From positions 11,986,904 through 12,050,903 of the forward strand of contig OY754974.1 in the NCBI GenBank assembly GCA_963576475.1: a stretch of DNA of 64,000 bases, read 5' to 3'. How positions within the stretch are numbered: the stretch's first letter is position 1; every line of letters starts with the position of its first letter. Position numbers and translations under genes: made by a program. A model generated the notes under the pieces. The model saw nothing but the letters and a program-made list of their open reading frames with translations, ran no database searches and was not told the DNA's origin. Below are positions 32,095 through 45,537 of the stretch, piece by piece. The stretch comes from Molanna angustata (taxonomy: Eukaryota; Arthropoda; Insecta; Trichoptera; Molannidae).

Positions 32095-32410
32095 ATAAGA
32101 GTTCTAAATATGATGGAGATAGAGAGATAGTTGCTGACCATTGTCAAGAGACGCAAAACCGCATATTTTGATCACATATTTCCTGGCGATAGATATGTAC
32201 CTATACTCTTCTACAACTTAAAGTGGAAGGAATGATAGAGGGAAGACGGAGTATGGTGCTAAAAAGAATATCATGGCTTCTCTCAAATCTCAAATCTAAA
32301 ATCTCAGGAAGTGGTTCGGTACTCTAGATGCGGCGTCACTAATTTGGATGGCGCAGAATCGAGAAGAGTTTGGCGTGATGGTCGTCAACCTCAAGAAGAA
32401 GAAGAAGACA
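32095..32410 (+). mobile_element. LINE 3'-end fragment (WF..AASLI..AQNREEF family)
   Basis: Frames give VKRRKTAYFDHIF, VEGMIEGRRSMVLKRISWLL, then WFGTLDAASLIWMAQNREEF, GVMVVNL followed by (GAA)n. Matches the inverted copy at 62990-63315. It belongs to the LINE group whose protein ends SWLKNLR.WF....AA..K...M..NLR. Confidence 0.75.
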
Positions 32411-32439
32411 TGAAGAAAATATGGACAGTATCTTTTTTT

Positions 32440-33215
32440 TATTGACAAACATTTTTTCAACATCTCAATACGGGCGAAGTTGGGATATTTATTTATTTAT
32501 TTATTTATTCTTGTTGACAAATTCACAGAATATAAATTTCAATTGTATACATTATTATTTAAATATAAATATATTCCAATTAAGATAAGAGAATTATATT
32601 GTAGAAGAACCAGGAACTCGAGGCACCTACAGGGCTTACGACCTGTCATCGGCTGGTTTACGTGATCACTTTATGCGCTTGCGCTCGTTCACCAATTCAC
32701 GTTCACCAATTATCACAATGTTCACATTGGTACAAGTATGTAAACAAGCCAAAAATGAAATATTTCTGGCGCAGTTCAGCGGTGACATATGTGTGTGACA
32801 CCGTCATCTTATTTATAAGTACTGTTGCTTTCATTGTTTTCAAATAAAAATTAATTTCTCAATTTCTCAGTAGATGGCGTTACAAAAAGGTTTCTCCGTT
32901 ACTCCATAGACGGCAAAAGTAATAATGCATTTTTTTCAGGTAAAATGTTACACACTATTCAAATATATAGAACTTTCAAAATTACATCGATAAGGGAACT
33001 CAATGAGAAGGCATAATTGGTGAACGTTGCGCAAGCGCATAAAGTGATCACGTAAACCAGCCGATGACAGGTCGTAAGCCCTGTAGGTGTCTCGAGTTCC
33101 TGGTTCTTCTACAATATCCCAACTTCGCCTCTATTGAGATGTTGAAAAAATGTTTGTCAATAAAAATATTATTTGATTCCCGAAAGGGAAAAAAAATCCA
33201 ATGTTTGCGTTTATG
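32440..33215. mobile_element. Rep-1, most complete copy: long-armed inverted-repeat element
   Basis: The left arm (32440-32710, minus sense) and right arm (32990-33215) are inverted copies over TTGACAAACATTTTTTCAAC, ATCTCAATA, AGAAGAACCAGGAACTCGAG, CACCTACAGGGCTTACGACC, TGTCATCGGCTGGTTTACGT and GATCACTTTATGCGCTTGCG. The centre has ACATTGGTACAAG and AGATGGCGTTACAAAAAG. An extra 110 bp, (TTTA)n-led and retroelement-tail-like, is inserted in the left arm at 32490-32600. No coding sequence. The class (foldback or DNA-transposon-derived) is undetermined. Confidence 0.8.
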
Positions 33216-33499
33216 CAATTAAAAAATAATATTCCATGGACCATATTATTGAACAGATGACGCAATAAAAAGGAAATATGTAATATTTCAAAAATATCAT
33301 TGGTTTCCTTGAAAATGTTCATTTTGAACGCATTTTTCTCCTTAGGTACATTTTGAATCACAGACATTCTTAAAATATCATATTCTTATGGAGATATTTA
33401 GAAATTTGTAATTTTTATTTAAGAAACAAATAACGAAGAATTTAAAACAGAAAATTAAAACTTTGAAACACTCTGCCCAATATTCTAATTAAATTCCTT

Positions 33500-33690
33500 T
33501 TTTGGTTCTTTTTTTTAATAATATGAATATTTCCCTGTGAAAAGTAGGTACACATAAATTCTCTAAATTGAGCATTAATGTTTGTGATAAGTGAACAAAA
33601 TCAGTCGTGGCAGGATTCGAACTCGCGACCACTGGATCACTAACCCAGCGCACTAACTGTTCTGTCACCACCCACCAATTGTACTTTTGA
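33500..33690 (-). mobile_element. tRNA-headed SINE (family 2)
   Basis: On the minus strand: GACAGAACAGTTAGTGCGCT (A-box-like), GGGTTAGTGATCCAGTGG (anticodon-arm-like region) and GCGAGTTCGAATCCTGCC (B-box), then a body with AATTTAGAGAATTTATG and an A-rich end. The head resembles a Thr/Asn-type tRNA but is degenerate. The plus-strand motif is easily mistaken for a tRNA gene; the 5' acceptor half cannot pair properly with the 3' half. Confidence 0.65.
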
Positions 33691-33694
33691 TCTT

Positions 33695-34097
33695 GGTCTT
33701 TTTATTGATTTGAAATGTTTCTTTGTTTTTTTTTATTTGAAATTGTGTGTTTTTTTTAATTTTTTTGTGATTTGTTTTATAGATTCTTTGTACGTACAGA
33801 GCTGCTGCTTTGTAACACATTCTACAAAATCAAGTAAGGAAATGGAACGCTGATTATATTAGATAACTTGTAATATTGTATGTAATTTTTTAGTCTATAT
33901 ATATTTTAATAAAAAAATAAAAATTATTGAAGAGTTCTTCCTCTTAAATAATATGCGATTTACATATGTATATTGGTTTCAGTGATCTTACGTTTCTTAA
34001 CATCGTGCGTGAGTCTATTGAAGAGGTTAATAAGTGAAGTGTGACCCAGTATAATTAAGTGTCTATATTGTCGTAAATTTCTTATCTTGTCCCAATA
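33695..34097. other. No recognised gene
   Basis: T-rich. On the minus strand an open frame of about 40 codons runs from the hAT insertion to 33960 (ending ...KRKITETNIHM); see the findings. Confidence 0.3.
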
Positions 34098-34105
34098 GTC
34101 ATCAC

Positions 34106-34942
34106 CAGCGGCGACTCTATATGAAGTGCGTTGGATCAATTGCACTACCAATTTTTAAATGGTATATTCTAAAAATTAATATTAAAATATGTTTTTAATA
34201 TATTTTTACGCTTTAATTTATTACTGTTATTTTTCTAAACCAATTGATTATTATATATATACCCTCGCAATCGACATCATATTATAATGAAATCTACCGC
34301 AATACAAATATTATCATTATGTAATGTATGGCGTGCGATATCCATATTGCACCAAAATTGATTTCTTTTTAATACAGCGTATGTATGAAGAGAAAGAGAT
34401 AGTCCCCTGGCAGATGAAATAGCGATACTTGTACTTAATTCATAAGGCAGACACGTGCAGGCTCGTGCGCTGCACCAAGCTTATCATATCTTAGATGTAA
34501 TTAGTATGCATACATCTATCTCGCTCTCTAATTCATTAGCCATTCGTATTGAAAGAGATGAGTGCCACGTATACATGACATACAGCCGATTCCGCGACTA
34601 AAATTCGAGTGTCACATATAGACACACAACTTTAGACCTAATTACTTAGTATATTAATACTTGATTGAGAGGAAAATTGTATGAATAATACTCCCATACA
34701 TTTGTCTTCACGACATCTGTTGATAAATCAGTGATACAATATTGTAAAATAACAATATCACTTATAAAAGAGAACGCTGGCGCGGTTTTTAAAATTATTT
34801 GAAAACAAATACTGTGACTTTAATACATTTTTTAAATATCCCATATTGTATTTATGGTTTAAATACCTATTAATTTATTATTAATTCAGGAAAAAATTGC
34901 ACTACCAAAAATGATCAAAATACAATCGACCAGTCGCCACTG
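34106..34942. mobile_element. hAT-type non-autonomous element, 837 bp
   Basis: Termini CAGCGGCGACT (34106) and AGTCGCCACTG (to 34942) are inverted with one mismatch, and the exact 8-bp duplication GTCATCAC lies at 34098-34105 and 34943-34950. TIRs of the CAG.GGCG type and 8-bp duplications are diagnostic of hAT. A second inverted word ATTGCACTACCAA is subterminal on both sides but in direct orientation (34138 and 34901). No transposase. Confidence 0.93.
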
Positions 34943-34950
34943 GTCATCAC

Positions 34951-35330
34951 CCACCCTTACCATCACAATACCAAGTGAGTGAGGACAGGACATTATATAT
35001 TAGGTATGTGTTGTCAGTATGACCGCCACACAATGATTTAAATGAGACAGTAAAATAGTGGAATGATGCAAACAACATTTACTAGGACCAGCAATATTAA
35101 CTGCTCAAGTTGCGCCATTAAGAAACTTGGAATATCATAATGGTCAATGCGTCGTTGGCTTTAAAACAATTAAGGCCTAGCGTTTAAATGTTATTGTGTT
35201 GAATTACATGGTGACGGATTTAGTACAATTTTAATAGTCGACACAAGTTTATCTCCAACCATAAAACGTTAACATATTTTTATGTATATTCGTTTATGTA
35301 GTAAAATTTATTGAATGTATATTTAAATCA
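34951..35330. other. No recognised gene
   Basis: AT-rich, no motif. Confidence 0.35.
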
Positions 35331-35333
35331 AAT

Positions 35334-35405
35334 GTGCGGGCGTCCTGGGTTCGATTCCCAGCAGAGGAGAAATTTATTTAAATTCATTTCTTCTCTGGGC
35401 TGAAT
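35334..35405 (+). mobile_element. tRNA-derived SINE (family 1), 5'-truncated
   Basis: Starts GTGCGGGCGTCCTGGGTTCG, keeps the B-box GGTTCGATTCC and CAGCAGAGGAGAAATTTATT, then ends near CTTCTCTGGGCTG. Lacks the A-box and the LINE-like tail. Confidence 0.75.
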
Positions 35406-35916
35406 TAACGATATTTATCATTCCCCCATCCGGTGGCTACCATTTTTACTCTTCACTACCCCAAAGGGATACCGTGGGGAGTTATGACTTCGCAATATTT
35501 AAGATTTTTTTGTTACAGATTATCAATTAGTATCATGCTGAGATTGCATTCTGAAAGTTTCATCACAATGTATCTGTGTGTGTGCAGTGTAATATGTAAT
35601 GTGTACAATGTACGACATGTTTATTATACTTTATATATAATAGTCTAAAATACTCATTCGATTCTTTTCAAATTTTGCAAATGTGTAAACCTAATTAATA
35701 CTCGCTTAGACTCCATTAAATTTTGAAAGACATCTCATCAGTGCTTCTCAATTTATTAACAGTCAAATATTTAAAAATGACCCCAAGATCACCAAACTTT
35801 AAATTTGATATTTTAATTATCATAAAATGGCATTGAAAAATTATTAAGATTTCATAATAAAATATATAAATTAAAAATAACTCATTTCATAAAAATGCTA
35901 AGAAAATTTTTGACTT

Positions 35917-36000
35917 GGTGTTGAGGAGTATAGTGTTGAGGAGTATAGTGTTGCGGAGTATAGTGTTGAGGAGTATAGTGTTGAGGAGTATAGTGTTTTT
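35917..36000. repeat. 16-bp tandem repeat, five copies
   Basis: GTTGAGGAGTATAGTG repeated; one unit has GCGG instead of GAGG. Confidence 0.93.
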
Positions 36001-36019
36001 CATTTTGTCATTGACACGC

Positions 36020-36700
36020 GAGATTTGTATGCAAGGTCTATAGTTTTCAAAGTTTTCCCAACTTTGAAGTCAAAAAACACCAACTTAGAGGCTTCGCAAC
36101 GTATGTATTCATATGTTCTGTATATGGATTTACTCAGAATTCTGAGTAGAACATTTAGTGTGTCTGTGTGTGTGTGTCCCCACTTATAACTTCTGATCCG
36201 CTCAATGCACAGAGCCTAAAATTTCATTAACATAGAAAATTTTTGGTTTACTAAACTTTTATACTCGGAATTTTTGTTTCAATCAGGGGTTTTTAACTTT
36301 TTGAATTTTACTTTATTTTTCCATATATCTCAAAAACCATAAAAGCTAGAACGCTGAAAATTGGTATAAATAAAACATTTTTAACTAGGAATATTTTATG
36401 ATATTTTTTATGATAAATAATGTGTTTAACTGCCTTTATTTCCAAAGTTTACAACTAACTAACTAATCATACATACATACCATCATGCTGTTTTCATATT
36501 CTGGGTAGGATCTCCATACTATCCTATCCTGACATACATATCTACATGTTTTATATAGAAAACAAATATCTTAAAATGTTTTACGTTTAATATTTAATTT
36601 GCGTTTAAGTGTTTATAGTTTGGTATGTATTCTTCAATTGTGCATACTATCGCCATCCACAATTGGATTTCATTTGTTATATGCAACTATGTAGTTTTAA
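36020..36700 (+). mobile_element. HINE-like composite repeat, 5'-truncated
   Basis: First the block seen at 11699 (ACTTTGAAGTCAAAAAACAC, GGATTTACTCAGAATTC, TTCTGATCCGCTCAAT, ACTTTTATACTCGGAATTTT), then CATAAAAGCTAGAACGCTGA, and from 36475 the 3' block CATACCATCATGCTGTTTTC, ACTATCCTATCCTGACATAC, ending in CACAATTGGATTTCAT..GCAACTATG, a mutated form of the CAACTAGT end. Presence of both blocks in the same order here and at 52959-54505 shows that they are one element. Confidence 0.65.
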
Positions 36701-36704
36701 AGTA

Positions 36705-37130
36705 CATATACAAAATTAGTGTAAAATATTATTCTAACACATCAGTTACGAGGTCTTTTGCAATTTTCAATCACTTACTTGTAATCACCTACTGTTCCAC
36801 GACGTACTTTCAGCGTCCGTTGGAAGTCAATGTAGAAACTTTCGAGAATTCCATGACGTTACAACATGACAGCAGGTGCTCTTTACCTTATGGTGCTTTT
36901 CTGGTTTACTTGAATTTATACCCAAGATAGAAAATTTTCTAAGATTGCTACGCTTTAAGAAGTGCATCGGCTTCAACGGTTGAGTTACGTATTTATTAAA
37001 CTGTCTGGTCTTTCCAACATGGTTTCCTTAAAAGCATCTTTATTTGGCACGTTATCAGAGTTATTTTGTACCTATCTAGCTTACACCACAAATACTTTGG
37101 TCAAAGTTACATTTTTATATCAAGCTCCCT
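36705..37130. other. No recognised gene
   Basis: Frames of about 100 codons (36625-36930, 36962-37252) overlap repeats on the left and a LINE on the right and show no motif. Confidence 0.35.
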
Positions 37131-37134
37131 CGAA

Positions 37135-37390
37135 ATGTATTATAAATAAGTGGCTTCATTGCCCAGGATGGTCCTCGGCCTCCTCAAAGAATCGTCTCCA
37201 TTACACCCTATCCATAGCCTTTTCTCTCCAATTTCGCACACCGGTTACCTGAAGTTCCTTCTCGACTCCATCCATCCATCGTAGTTTCAGCCTTTCCACA
37301 CCTCTTCCTCCCTCCGGATGTGATGTGAGGATTCTTTTTGGTGTTATCTTCCATACGATGCACGTGTCCTTACCAGCGGAGCCTCCCCAT
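37135..37390 (-). mobile_element. LINE 3'-end fragment (RWMDGV...GVRNWR family)
   Basis: The minus strand reads RLKLRWMDGVEKELQVTGVR, NWREKAMDRV, WRRFFEEAEDHPG in essentially one frame after an eroded start (GKDTCIVWK..KRILTSHP). It parallels the tail LRWLDGAERD...NWRQ..WRELLEEARTH of 58535-59312 and the eroded copy at 15050-15350. Confidence 0.8.
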
Positions 37391-37924
37391 TTTTTTCTTT
37401 AAAATAATAAAGAAAAGGACAGGGGGTTACTCGTGACACATTCTTAATACGTGCTTATCTTGCCTTAATCTTAAAAATGTATAAATAAGTACTCGATCAT
37501 AGTGTAATTTTAATCTTTCTCTATATTTGATTATAAAAAAATGTTAATATCAACGTTAAATATGAAATTTTCATTAATTTTTGTATTAATTTATAGAAGT
37601 ATTTAATTAATTTAAATTCTGAAACTGATCTTAAACTTATTTTTATCAACTTCATGAGTAACCCTGCCAAAACTTAATTTTATTTAAAATTTTTCGTACT
37701 CGATGAGTTTACACTTAATCATTTTCACTTTTTTATCTATAAGAATTATTTAACAATTTGATTGACTATTCATTATTTAACATAGGGAGTTAAACATATA
37801 AATATGCCATCAAAAGTATGTTATTCTTATTAAGAAAGTTAGAGAAACCCTGGAACTTATTCCTAAAAAACAGTTCGAGGTACAGTATTTGTCTATATTT
37901 ATACACTTTTTAAATTTTCAGCGT
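37391..37924. other. No recognised gene
   Basis: AT-rich, no motif. Confidence 0.35.
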
Positions 37925-38240
37925 TCTAGCTTTTGTGGTATTTGAGATATGTGGAAACATAAAATAAAAATTTAAATGTTTGGATTCTCTGACTGGAACG
38001 AAACTTCAAAATAATGAGCATATATTTTTTTAAAGGGCTTTTCAGTGGTCTTAAATTTTTGTAAAACCTCGTAGTTGGTGTTTTTTGACATCAAAGTTGG
38101 AAAAACCGTAAACAATTTAGACATGGCCATACAGAATCGAACGGATCTTGGCTTGGAAATATACCGATATGTTAAGACAAATGAATATTCTTGAACAAAT
38201 CGGCAGTTGGAAAATTTTCTTAAACAAATCGATATTTGGA
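37925..38240 (-). mobile_element. HINE-like repeat, 5' part
   Basis: On the minus strand: CCAACTGCCGATTTGTTCAA, AAGCCAAGATCCGTTCGATT, AACTTTGATGTCAAAAAACA, CACCAACTACGAGG; then a shortened middle. The 99-codon minus frame spanning it is an artefact of the repeat. Confidence 0.6.
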
Positions 38241-38645
38241 TACCTAATCTTGTTAAATTTGTGTATACCAAATACGTATTTTTGCTAATTTGATACTGCC
38301 TCGACCGATATCATTCATCGAATTGAACAAGTACTTTGCCATTTATACGGAATTTTTGAGGATGTTAGTTATAATTTTAAACATATATCAATTGTGGATA
38401 AATTTCTGTAAACGATTTGGAAAAGGTTGTTCTAAAGAAATTAATTAAAAACAAAATATTGAAAGGATCAAATCCAAAATTAAAGTTTCACACATTGTTA
38501 TGTGAGCTCTAAATTTATGTGAACCTTATTTTATAAACTATGACCCGTATTCTTAAGTTAGCAATTGCGTTGCAGAAACTTCACTAACTAAATACCAAAC
38601 TTTAGGTCGATGGCGTAGAATTTCACATTATTGTGTACAAAGAAA
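38241..38645. other. No recognised gene; left flank of the TA/Penelope cluster
   Basis: AT-rich unique sequence. GTTAGCAATTGCGTTGCAGA near 38560 shows no match elsewhere in the window. Confidence 0.35.
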
Positions 38646-39049
<404 letters not shown>

Positions 39050-39127
39050 ATTTTTATCTCGGTTTTCCCGTGTCAGTAGGTCTTGACTAAGACCATTTGT
39101 CTTCCGACGTTTCGCCTGAATATCACC

Positions 39128-39514
39128 TCACTTGTACAACACTCGCTCACAGAAGGACATACAATAGATTTTGACCATTCAAAAATAATAGCAAGTTTAA
39201 ACAGTGAACCTCTCAGAATTTACAGGGAAGCTATAGAAATATATAAGAGAAGGGATATAATGAACAATCGGGACGACGGAGTTCGTTTGCCTAGTACCTG
39301 GAAGAACATTTTATATGACAAACAATACAATAATAATATTAATAATACCATAGCGAAAATAACCCCAAAACACAACAATAATAATATTAATGTCACAACT
39401 AAAATTAACAATAAATCACAACACAAAAATAATGATAAAATATTATTACCAACGAACACGACAGCAGGTGGGCGTGTCACAAGGAGCCAATCACGTCGCG
39501 CTAACAATATTTGA
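39128..39514 (+). pseudogene. Penelope-like GIY-YIG protein, C-terminal end only
   Basis: About 128 codons: LVQHSLTEGHTIDFDHSKII near the start, then EPLRIYREAIEIYKRRDIMN, NRDDGVRLPSTWKNIL and an Asn-rich tail ending GRVTRSQSRRANNI. The order H...TGH.IDF...K........ REA.EI.....N.DDG..L...W is the end of the GIY-YIG endonuclease domain in Penelope-like proteins. The frame seems to start at 39083 only because the inverted terminal fragment is open upstream; that start is not genuine. RT, linker and the GIY-YIG motif are absent, so the copy is dead. Confidence 0.8.
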
Positions 39515-39547
39515 CATAAACGGCCATCTTGTACGCTACGAGTCACT

Positions 39548-39708
39548 TGACGGTGAGCTTTCAGTGTGAGTAGACGTGTGTCGCGCGCGTGCTTTTCGTT
39601 AAGTCCTTGAAAATGCCTGGTGATATTCAGGCGAAACGTCGGAAGACAAATGGTCTTAGTCAAGACCTACTGACACGGGAAAACCGAGATAAAAATATTA
39701 TAACATAT
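39548..39708 (+). repeat. pLTR-type direct repeat, copy 1
   Basis: Contains GTGTGTCGCGCGCGTGCTTT, TAAGTCCTTGAAAATGCCTG, CAGGCGAAACGTCGG and the terminal GACACGGGAAAACCGAGATA. Pairs with 39873-40031 (direct) and 39044-39126 (inverted, 3' half). Confidence 0.9.
39604..39650 (+). ncRNA. Degenerate hammerhead-ribozyme-like motif in the pLTR
   Basis: GCCTG - 8-nt loop - CAGGC forms a stem II, followed directly by GAAAC and GTC, as in hammerhead ribozymes, which Penelope-like elements are known to carry in their pLTRs. The expected CUGANGA box before stem II reads CTTGAAAA, so the motif is probably inactive. An identical copy lies at 39929-39975. Confidence 0.4.
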
Positions 39709-39732
39709 TTCACCCGTGAAAACATCAAATAT

Positions 39733-41567
<1,835 letters not shown>

Positions 41568-41569
41568 AT

Positions 41570-41591
41570 TGGCGCCCAACGTGGGGCTCGA
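41570..41591 (+). promoter_or_regulatory. Primer binding site for tRNA-Lys
   Basis: TGGCGCCCAACGTGGGGCTC plus GA, complementary over 22 nt to the 3' end of insect tRNA-Lys(CUU) including CCA, from my knowledge of the Drosophila tRNA. Two bases separate it from the LTR end. Osvaldo-like Gypsy elements use tRNA-Lys. Confidence 0.9.
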
Positions 41592-44158
41592 TTTTTTTAA
41601 AAAATTGAAGAGCGCGGACTATTAGGATTTAAATTCCATTTGTATTTTTTTATTTTTATTGATTATAAGACTGGCGCCCATTCTATAACTCTTTTTAAAG
41701 TCAGATGTTTGTGTGGGACAGATTAGTGTTTGTAGAGAACGTAAAATTGATAATTAGTTCGTGTACTTTGTGGTAGCGATTCCTTTCCTTCCTTAAACCC
41801 ATCCTTAATCTGAGGACTGCGCAGAATCCATCGTCATGAAAGCCGAGCTGTGAGATTATATTCAGGAGATGACCAGAAGTCAACCAAACTATTTCTAGAA
41901 AGTGTGGAAGAGCCCATTATGACCAGTCTTATTCGAGAAATACCATTCAAGAAATCTACTCAATCAGGTTGTATTGTAAACTAATAAATAATTAAATGTC
42001 GTGAGGACTATAACATAAAATTCACATTCTTTTCAGTACAAAACTTGAGTTGTCATCAATTATTATTAATGTCTATTTTTTGGAAATCTATAAATTGATT
42101 AGAATTATTTTTCTGATTTCATAATTAAAATGTCACATTTTAACTGAACATGCATAATGAGGATATCAAATTTTTTATAATTGAAACTATCTTCAAAAAC
42201 ATCAGGTTGTATAATTTTAATTTGTCGTTGGACTGTGCTAAATGTTATTTCATGTTTGGTTTGCATTTTTAATGTTGAATACCTATGTTATAGATAAAAA
42301 AATATGAATCTTTATAAGCGTTGTAATTTCCTTTTTGCTAACATACAACATAGTATACATTTTTCTTGGGTCGGTCATAAAATTTGAACTTGTAAAAAAT
42401 AATTATAAAAATCATATGTGGGGTAGAAATTAATTAGGAGATTGTTGTGGTAATTACCAAAAAAAGTCTGTCTGATACCTGCAGGCAGTGAACATTGTTG
42501 CATGGCAGTTAATATTTTTTCTTGTAACAAGTGAAAATAATCAATGTCTTTTCAAATAATGATATTATTGTTATAATACTCTTCCATAATAATAAAAAGT
42601 TTTCTTAATTCATGTTAAATCAATATAATTAAAAGGAAATGGTGTTTTAAAACAATTTGAGTTTTTATTCTCTGTGGGGAACATGTGTTTCTTTCTCAAT
42701 TTTAATGTTAAAGTTTATCTATGTTGTATAAAACAATAACTGAAAATGTTATTTTAAATTAGAAATCTAAAATCAATGTGTGCTATAGGGAGTTTTGTTT
42801 ATGATTGTAATGAATATGCAATTAAATATTTTCACTTTTACAGATGGAAAGTGTTGGTGAACTCTATGAAATATTTTTTGGGAATGCTGAATTTGAATCT
42901 GCTGTATAATCACAAAAAATCAAGGCTCGGAGAGATGATATTTCTATATGGATTTTGGTCTATTTCTTATTTAAGGTATTCTATGTTTATTAATTTGGTC
43001 TGACATAAACTTATGATGTTATATTGTCATCTCTGAGAATGATTTAGTTTGAATTTACCAAATGTAATGTTGCTTCTTGATGATAATAACTTCATTTTTA
43101 TATGGAAATGAGTCTTGTTTCTATTATGAATAAATTGTTTAACTTCTCATATTATATTTATGTTGTCTAATGTGTGGTACACAGTATCGACCTACAACAA
43201 CATGTTACGCTGGTTATTCAACAGAAATTAATGTTAATAATTCAGAAATGTTATGGAACTCATCGTTCAAATGATTGAATCTTTTATGTATAACAATACA
43301 CTTTTTGTATAATCTATTTGACATTTTACTGACTATAATCATTGTAGCTTATTTTAGAAATGATTAACAATCATTAAAATTAATGTTGGGGATATAATAC
43401 TGTTTTAAAGTTAAAATAAATGAAAATTAATTATATTCTTTTGTCAAAAGTGTAATTAACGCCATCTATACGGCGGGAGGAAAACTTATGTAGTTGCATG
43501 ACTACTCGTGCTGCAACTAAATAGTTGGTTCTGAGTTATGAAATATTTGTAATTGTTAGATATGATTGTATATTGATTGGAAATAATGTAGCGTGTACTA
43601 ATATGTTAATTTTATAAAGAAACTCTTCTTTTTTTTGTAATTGTCATACACATTACAAAGATTATTGTTTTCGGTACGAATAATTAATCATGTTGTATCA
43701 AATCATCCTATATTGTGAGTAATAAGCTGATGTTATAAAATCATTCGTACGTTTCTGTACTTTCTTTTGACATTTCCACAATATAAAATTTCTTTAAAAA
43801 TGGAACGTATAGATGACGAATCAATTACAAGGATGAAATTATATTGCGGTGTAGTGCGGTGTCGGATTTTTGGATAGGCTTTGGATGGACAGATTTCTGT
43901 TTAATAATCTTGTTCAGCCTTGGGTGTTCAACTGTTTGGCATTGGGCGCACTGTGATGATTTCAATTTTTTTGTATTTGAACAAGTGGCGAACAAATCCA
44001 ACATTATGCTTTTAAATTTGATTAATTTGATTTTGACATCAACTTTCTTAGGAATGTAATTTTTAATTGATTAATACTTTGCTTAAAGTTTTGAAGTAGT
44101 TACTTAGTTTGGAATTTATAGCTTTATGAAAATTATAAATTGATGATTTCATCAAAGT
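41592..44158 (+). other. Internal leader and non-coding region of the LTR element
   Basis: The first 400 bp contain ATGAAAGCCGAGCTGTGAGA (41837) and a short possible gag remnant ending CTCAATCAGGTTGTA (about 41965), which looks like an exon/intron-type junction or deletion point. The rest is AT-rich with no protease, RT or RNase H motif. Frames of 60-75 codons here are chance. Confidence 0.6.
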
Positions 44159-44632
44159 ATGCTGCTGCGTTATATGAATGGTACTGTAAATATCTCAACG
44201 GGATATACACCTTATTTTCTTTTTCACGGTCGTGAACAAATTCTGTCAGGTGAGATGCATCAAAGGTATCAACCTGGACCCATCTCAGTAGATGACATGC
44301 AAATAGAAAAGCCCCATGATTATGCTGAAATGCTAGATGAATTAAGAATTGTTTTTTTTGAAGTTCAGAAGAATCTTATGTCAGCTTTTAAACGCAATGC
44401 CACTTTGTATAACAAAAATAGGGTCGAACGCTCTTATAATGTAGGTGACTTTGTCTACCGGAGAAATTTTATAAACTCCAAAGGCGCTGAATTCTTTTCA
44501 TCAAAATTAGCTCCACGCTTTGTTAGAAACAAAATTATAGCAAAAATATCACCTGTAGTTTATACATTAGCGAATGAACAAAATAAGTCTGTAGGGAACT
44601 TTCACATCAAGGATCTCTTAAAACCAGATTAA
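44159..44632 (+). pseudogene. Gypsy integrase, C-terminal part (157 codons)
   Basis: Encodes the end of the integrase core (STGYTPYFLFHGREQILSGE), a helical linker (EMLDELRIVFFEVQKNLMSA..NATLYNKNRV), then the GPY/F-type module (YNVGDFVYRRNF, SSKLAPRFVRNKIIAKISPV and VYTLANEQ), ending at a stop after KDLLKPD. The consensus position of GP is RN here. Two of the three catalytic D,D-35-E residues are upstream and missing, so it is inactive. The start is simply the first ATG after the deletion. It continues no upstream frame. Function when whole: inserting element cDNA into chromosomes. Confidence 0.87.
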
Positions 44633-45537
44633 TATTAAATTTTTTTTTGATGTCTTTATCATCAGTATGATACAACTGTATCATATAATTTGTATGTTTT
44701 CATTGCCAATACATGACATCCATATCTGCTTAATGCTATTATCATTCTCAGGATTATAATATGTCAGATGACCAAATTAATCAAACGTTGATAAATGTTT
44801 ACACTGTAAATACACTGTTTTTTTTTATAATGTGAAATTTCTCGAGGAACATATTGGTACTCTGATGGCATATGTTTGATATGATGGGTTCCTCGACAAA
44901 TTTAAATTTAATTATATTGTGGGGAATGCTGTGATGGAGTATTTCTTCACAATATTGAGATGTCATATACTTTTGTTTTCATTCAGATGAGTTAGTTCTA
45001 TTTTTATGTCAAAATTTGTAGAGCTACATTGTACTTGCTTTTTTATATTAAAATGTTATCCTATATTGTTTAGATGTTGGACTATAAAACTGATATTTTC
45101 CAAGGAAAATTGTCTAGTATATGTCATACAGATTGTGTTGATGGTAAATATGATCCTGAATGAAAACCTAAGTATATCAATTTGATAAAAGTTTATATCT
45201 AGAGCTCCTTTTTGTTTCATGTAGGTTACTGTATAATATGTAATGTTCTTGTTTATGAATACCAATTTCATATTGTAATATGAAATTGATTGTTGTATGT
45301 CATGGTATAACTTAAAATATTGAAATGCCATTATATTCTGTTTTTTTTATTACAATAATAGGAAATTTATTTGATAATTCACTCATTTTTCTACCATATA
45401 AGAGTTATATCTATGGTATCACGTGCATGTAATGCCATGGTCTTCTTCCAGATAACTGTGTCGACCAACTCAGTTATCGTAGACTGCATCTGGAGATTTA
45501 GTTTGGTCAACTAGATGTCTGATGTAATCAAAACGAA

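Noticed and set aside
33605..33690. tRNA gene on the minus strand
   Set aside because: B-box is good but the acceptor and D arms do not pair and a SINE-like body and A-rich end follow; called as SINE.
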